A stretch of DNA of 64,000 bases, taken from NCBI GenBank assembly GCA_032821775.1, contig JAVLRN010000008.1, forward strand, positions 1,240,001 through 1,304,000. Direction: 5' to 3'. How positions within the stretch are numbered: the stretch's first letter is position 1; every line of letters begins with the position of its first letter. The notes under the pieces were generated by a model. That model was given only the letters and a program-made list of their open reading frames with translations, made no database searches and was not told the origin of the DNA. The translations under genes were made by a program, and so were the position numbers. Below, one piece after another: positions 58,501-64,000 of this stretch. Source of the DNA: Sanguinoderma infundibulare (taxonomy: Eukaryota; Basidiomycota; Agaricomycetes; Polyporales; Polyporaceae).

Positions 58501-61500
58501 CAAGTCCCTTTTCACTCCTTCCATGGCGGAACAACTTCGGGCCTCACTCATCGTCCGTGTGGGTCAAGGAGATCGCCTCCTCGCCCCAAGGGATATTATC
58601 GACCCCCAGTGTTCGATCGCAGACATTGTCCCTTCCTGGGATGCAAGCGCCATCTTCAGCGATGAGGCCAACTCCCAGACGGTATCGGTGCTTGCTTCTC
58701 TCCGTCTTCTTCGTCGCGAGCTCGACGAGGAATATGTGCAAGCAAGGATCGTTTACGTCACATCATCCCCTCCTCAGGAAGGACTGGATCTCACGCGCAG
58801 GTTGCTCTCAACCATGGACAGGACATGGTTCAACTGCTCCGATGTCGTGTACAATCCCGACCTCGCGTGGATCCCTACAGGCGAAGGGTTGCGGAGACCG
58901 CGAGACTGTCGGGATGGGACGAGCAGCATGCTCTGTGACCGCGTTATGCCCATGCTCGACATGCCAATGTTGCAGTCCCAGTTCCTCCGTAAGATGCTTG
59001 GTTGGGACGCACCTATTCCCTTGGACACCGTGGTCGAGCAGTTCAAGAAGATACTCTCGGAACCAGAGACCTCATCCCGTTCAGAATACCTCGACTACCT
59101 CGAGGCGTTGACTGCGCAATTTGGACGCCGGTTCAAGGAGATGACCCCCGACCAACTTGATGATGTTGCTTCTGCAGCACGGCATGCCAAGTGGGTGATT
59201 ACTTCGGCAGGGAAGCTCCATACTCCTGCTTTCTCAGTCTTCGATCTTCCCGTGCCACTGCGTGGGTTTGGCCAAACCTCGGCCGACCTCGCTCGCAAAC
59301 CTGGCGTCAAAACCTTTCTGCTCCGCATGGGTTGCACTCTGAGGTTCGTTTACGCTTCTCATCCTGCTTGGCTACTACTGACATTGATGTGGACAGTCCC
59401 GCAAATGATGCGATCGTCGACCAGCTCCAGCAACTCCAGTCTGCGCAAGCTTCTGAACAGACGGTCCGGGACTTCATTCAACTACTGCAAGCTCTCGACA
59501 TCCCGTCTCTCACAGCTTCCCAGCGGGATCGGCTTCTAGTTCCAGGTGCCGACTCTCGTCCCCGCACAGTGCAAGACTTGTTCTACAACGACCTCGGATC
59601 CCGCGCATTTCAGTTCGAGTCTCCCAGCGACCGCGTCCAAGTTCATCACGCCATGCCGCATGCTCTCTGCACTGCTTTGGGGATACCATCGCTGGGCTCT
59701 TTGCACCTCCAGCCCTTGGAGGTCGACTCCGAGAACATGAGGGAGGACTTGACCACGCGCATCGGGAACGTTTTGAGGTCCTACGATATCCGCCAAGCGT
59801 TCAACGAGTTCCTCGCGAACGCAGCTGATGCTGGCGCCAAGAAGTTCAACATCATGCTCGACTACGGTGACGATCGTCGAGCGAATGCCTCTGAAGTACT
59901 ATGTCAGAACATGGCTCAGTTCTGCAAGGGTCCAGCGCTGGTCGTTCACAACGATGCCAAATTCACGATGGAAGATATACGTGGTATATGCCGTATTGGA
60001 CGAGGTGGTAAGGAGAACAAAGAGACAACGGTCGGACGGTTTGGGCTCGGTGCGCTGTCGTTCTACCATTTTTCAGAGGTATGTACGGATCTATGGATGA
60101 TTACCTCTGCTGACTTGTTGGTACAAATAAATTACCAGGTGGCCATGATCCTTTCGGGAACACGTCTTGTGTTGCTGGACCCCAGTGGAAGGTATTTGCC
60201 AGCGGATTCGAGGACGAATTCATACGTGGTATCGGTGGAGAGAATGAGAGGGTGCGTGTGTCATGTTGGACTGGTTTTAATCAAGTACTGATGCTCTACG
60301 TAGTCTTTATCCCGGGCACCTGAAGCTGTTTCACGATCTCTTCGGCTTTCAAGGAGAGAACGATTACAACGGTGTAGGTCTTCTCGTCCTTTGTGTGCAT
60401 CGTTTGACGATCCTAACATGTCCACGAAAGACGATCATTCGCTTGCCCTTGCGCACGGAGGAGACAGCTGTCCGGAGTGCTCTTTCTCGAAGATCGCTTT
60501 CCACTCGTGACGTGCACGATATGCTGGACAGGTATCAAGTGACCGCCGGTCATTCTCTCTTCTTCATCCGAGTGGAAGAGATCACCGCCATAGTTAGCCG
60601 GCTCAGAGGGGATGCGTCGACTCGAATGTGGTCCGTCACTGCGCAACGTGAAGATGTGCAGTGCGGTGAGGACAACCATCCATACATTCTCGATGTCCGT
60701 ACGGATTCCCCTTCCCGCTTCCCACGACACACGCAGTCCAACTGGCTCGTCGCAAACTCGATGATCCCTCCAGAACAAATTCCACTCTGGGCCCAATCTG
60801 TTGTTGACATCCACCGGCTCAAGCAACTCAGCGTCGCATTGGCTGCAAGAATCTCCCCGGCTGCCTCTCGAGACATTGTTCGTATCTCCAATTTCCACTT
60901 CTTCTCATCTCTCCCACTACCTATCGTGACATCCCTCCCCGTCCACATCCACGCGTCATTCGTTCTGGCTGAAGACAGGCGGAACATTCGGTGGGATGGC
61001 GATGGCACCCTCAGCAAGGACTCTGAATTTAACCACTGGCTCCTATCATCTGCACTACCTCCCCTCTACCTCCATGCGATTGAACTAATGAACGAACGCT
61101 TCGCCAAGACGCCTACTCCTTGGCCTGGGAATTTGGACCGTTGTCCCGACAGCCTCTCTAAGGCCTTCGTGGATGCCTTCTACAGTGACCGTCATCTGCT
61201 GGCGTCCTCACGGAAGGTCTTCCGTGGCGTAACCGATCAACTCCTTGCTCCTTCCACGGCAGTCATACGCGGCGCGGTGCCGGACGTCATCAAAGGCGTC
61301 CTTCACAAGCTTCGTCCAGCTGAGCTTGTAGAACTACCTCGCTTCGTTCGTTCCAAAGTCCTCTCGTGCCAGTCGGCTCAGAAGACGTCTCCTAAATATC
61401 TCCGCGACATCATCGATCTGTCTCGGGAAGAATTCCTCGCCGGTTACGGGACGACTATCTCGGCCACAGAAGTGGAAAGTGTCGTCCGATACGTGCTGTC

Positions 61501-64000
61501 AGACAAGGATTCGCCAATTCCCGCCGCCAGCCTTCATGGCCTCCCGCTCTGTCCCCTTGCTGATGGAACCTTGACGAGTATCTCAGCCTTGGAGCATGGA
61601 GAACCCATCTATGCGGGGTCATGGCCGAGTCGAAAGCCATGGCCGCTCTTCCCTGCTGCTCGCTTCCTTCATCCAGGACTAGACCAGCACCTCTTTCTCG
61701 AAAAGGGTTGGAGCATTGCCTCTTGGGATGACTCCGGCATCGTCAGGCTCCTGCGATCCAAGATCCCTGAGAGTGCCCGGCGTGAAGTATCCGACCAGGC
61801 AGAGCGGAAATGGATTCTTGACTTTTGGCGCTTTTTCGACTCGGCTACGGATAGCCTAGTCGACGTCGTCAGCTCCTTCCCCATCATTCCCACTCACGAC
61901 GATGAAGTTTTTGTATCCCTGAACATGGCCACTGCATTCCCTGCGATTCTTCCTCCAACATCAACATATTTCGCGAACCTTGACTGGCTGATCGACCCTC
62001 TGAAGTCGATTGGTGTGCTCGTTGTTCGAGTTGAGGCCGGCGTTCAGACATCATCATCCCAACAATTTCCTCGAGCGGTTCGAAATCGGTTTAGATCCCT
62101 CGATTTCACCTCACAACGAGTCCTACAAATCCTCCACTATCTGAACAAGGACGGACGTATCCAAGAGAAGTTTGCGAGGCTGTCTGAGGACGAACACGCG
62201 GATCTGGCCAATTGGCTTCGCGATTCCATTAGCCGCCTTCCATCTGCCCGCAATAGGTCCAACAGACCAGAGTTCGTCAACGTTGTGCCTCATCTCCCCA
62301 TCTGGCGTGCATTTCGTGGTGACGCACCAGCTGTCCTTCGATCTCTCTCCGCTACGCATGTTCGCGTCCTTCCCACCAAGGCGAAGCCAGCCGGCAGAGT
62401 CACCCCCTTCCTCCTTGTAGAACCCAATCTCTACTTCGTCGAATGTTCGGACTATATGACGCGACTGAACCTCGCGAATCCCATGTCTTTGGAGGACTTC
62501 TCGCGGCGGCTCAAGTTTCCCGCTTACTTCGGGAACGTTAACACCCTCGGTCCATACAAGCAACTACTTGACATCATCCTGACTCTAGGCACCAAGGAGT
62601 TGTCGGACTGCCTTCAGGTACCTAACAGAAGCCTCACCTTGATGAACGTCCGCTCAATGTACAAAAGTGACGTCACCGAGTTCAGCGCCGCCTTCGCTCA
62701 CAGGCCCGAGGTATTTGTGCACGATCAGTTGCGCTCCTACGAACAAAGGCTTGTTTCGCTTGGCCTGCGGAGCGAGCTCACCTTCGAAAACTTCAAGGAA
62801 TGCGTCATGGCTATCGACGAGGACTTCGACAAGGGGGATCCTGGCGATCGGGACCAAGCCCTGGTCATCTACCGGTGGTACATGACTCGACTCCCGCTCT
62901 CCGTCTCCAATGACAGTGAATGGCGACAGCTGGACGCGTACGCGTTCATTCCTACGCACCAATCTCGAAGGCTGGACGGCGCGACATCGTTCACGGACAC
63001 TGCATTCGCTCAACCGCTTCCGCTCATTGTGTCCCCAAGCAAGATCCTGCGTCACGAACACTCTGCGATTGCATGGACTCAGCGCGCACTTTTCCATGGA
63101 ACCTCCGACAAGAAGCTATTCATGATGGACGAGGTGGTCGGCATACCCACTGTAGAAGAGGTGGTAAGTTTTTACCCTTCCTCTTTCCGCATTCTGATAC
63201 ATATCTGATGCCAAACATTCATTCATGATCTGCTCTACTAGGTGAAGCATCTCCGCATACTCACGACCAAGATCGCCCCCCAGCATTCCCGCGATTCAGG
63301 TCTGTTGTCCGACATCAAGGCAACGTACCACTTCCTCCAGGAACGTCATGAGCAGGCCAAGTGGTTCCTCCTGCCTTACCGGAATGAACGTCTGTTCCTC
63401 AACGTCGACGCCCCAGAGAATGATGCGTGGGAGCTCTTGCCCGCGTCGCAGATCATGTTCAACGTGCCAGACGAGGACGACCGTCGCGAAGTCCGCGCAT
63501 TCCTCCGTCCGTTCAAGGACCTTCTCCTTGCTAGCGGCGCCAACGAGATCAAGATTCCTCAGGCCCCTCTTATGCCCTCGTCCTCCTCAGAAGACCGTCT
63601 ATCTCGTATCTGTGCTTCCTTCGAGCGGCAGCGGCGCGGCAAGAAGCTGGTAGACGTCGTCTTCAGGATCAACGGCGCCACGGCACTCGCAGACGGTACA
63701 GAGCTTTGGGCTCATCGAGACCTCCTGGCAACAGCCAGCGATCATTTCAACAACCTGTTCTGTGGAGAGTCGGGGTTCTCCGAGAGCCGCGCAGCTTCTG
63801 TGGAGGAGCCTGTAGTCATGCCGATTGAGGATGATATTGAGTTGAGATGTGTAGGACTCGTGCTTGGTGAGTCGTCCGCCTCGTGTGGTCAGTAGTCTCA
63901 TGTCTCACCATGTGGTCCAGATCACATCTATACTGGGCAGTTTGAGGAATCGCAGGACCGCGAGTGCTTGCTCGAGTTGTTGCACCTCGCGCACCGTTGG
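55515..64000 (+). CDS. Giant sacsin-like protein: two GHKL ATPase modules plus BTB domain, 3' partial
   Basis: ATG at 55515. Over a dozen exons give some 2,600 residues before the window ends. Module 1 begins ILRRYPFSTGLFREILQNSD with the EILQNSDDARA helix of GHKL/Hsp90-like ATPases and KIGKHGLGSRAYYH as glycine box. A middle region follows with many sacsin-repeat-like segments (57386-59345). Module 2 (59740-60085) repeats the fold: RQAFNEFLANAADAGAKKFN and VGRFGLGALSFYHFSE. A second long region runs 60440-63208. The C-terminal part has VDVVFRINGATALADGTELW, AHRDLLATASDHFNNLFCG and, beyond an intron, DHIYTGQF, a BTB/POZ domain. Sacsins are Hsp70/Hsp90-related chaperone-like proteins; BTB domains often recruit Cul3 ubiquitin ligases, so a role in protein quality control or stress signalling is plausible. 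All exons stay in frame, so it appears functional. Confidence 0.85.

Noticed and set aside
1..64000. tRNA genes, rRNA genes, CRISPR arrays, bacterial-style operons
   Set aside because: I scanned for T-loop-like GGTTCGA boxes and regular spacer arrays and saw nothing with a supporting structure. Dedicated tRNA or Rfam scans were not possible.

Overview
The window is nuclear DNA from a filamentous basidiomycete, most likely an agaricomycete of the wood-decay type. Genes are broken by many short introns of about 40 to 65 bases with GT-AG ends, base composition is GC-rich, and the gene families (AzgA and NCS1 permeases, fungal CAD/URA2, PalI/SUR7, HET-domain proteins, PL8 lyase, fungal SLATT protein, sacsin-like ATPase with BTB) are typical of that group. 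The species cannot be fixed from sequence alone. There are no bacterial operons, CRISPR arrays or recognisable rRNA or tRNA genes.

Layout. 1-2423 (+): purine permease of the AzgA type, its first bases outside the window. 2960-3633 (-): small SRPBCC-fold protein with a 12-base exon. 4231-11531 (-): the trifunctional pyrimidine enzyme (glutaminase, carbamoyl-phosphate synthetase, dead dihydroorotase-like domain, aspartate transcarbamylase). 14445-16567 (+): proline-rich protein with a C-terminal two-helix SLATT-type domain. 17850-19929 and 21291-23702 (+): tandem MFS transporter paralogs with identical intron layouts, followed at 25464-26230 (-) by an inverted, decayed fragment of the same family. 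24491-24916 (-): a tiny five-exon membrane protein gene. 29657-31792 (+): HET-domain gene with an in-frame stop. 31.6-33.8 kb: relics of a subtilase and a DUF1776-like protein between TCAGAC-rich tracts. 35433-38209 (-): secreted PL8 polysaccharide lyase. 39224-40156 (-): PalI/SUR7-type membrane protein. 42055-44109 (-): NCS1 permease. 45318-47683 (+): APC amino-acid permease. 48490-50059 (-): second, damaged HET gene with repeated leader units upstream. 51430-54790: a WRAP73/WDR8-like WD40 gene whose two halves lie on opposite strands, with a broken GH3 beta-glucosidase piece between. 55515-64000 (+): giant sacsin-like protein with two GHKL ATPase modules and a C-terminal BTB domain, running off the right end.

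How it fits together. The left 24 kb and 35-48 kb are mostly intact housekeeping and transport genes. Three of them (AzgA, CAD, NCS1) concern purine or pyrimidine uptake and synthesis, though they are too far apart to be called a cluster. Around 24-34 kb and 48-55 kb lie dispersed repeats, duplicated segments, gene relics and an inversion. The HET genes sit inside these unstable stretches, as expected for fast-evolving recognition genes. The HET proteins, the SLATT-domain protein and the sacsin/BTB protein are the genes most likely to take part in self/non-self recognition or stress responses, but that is inference.
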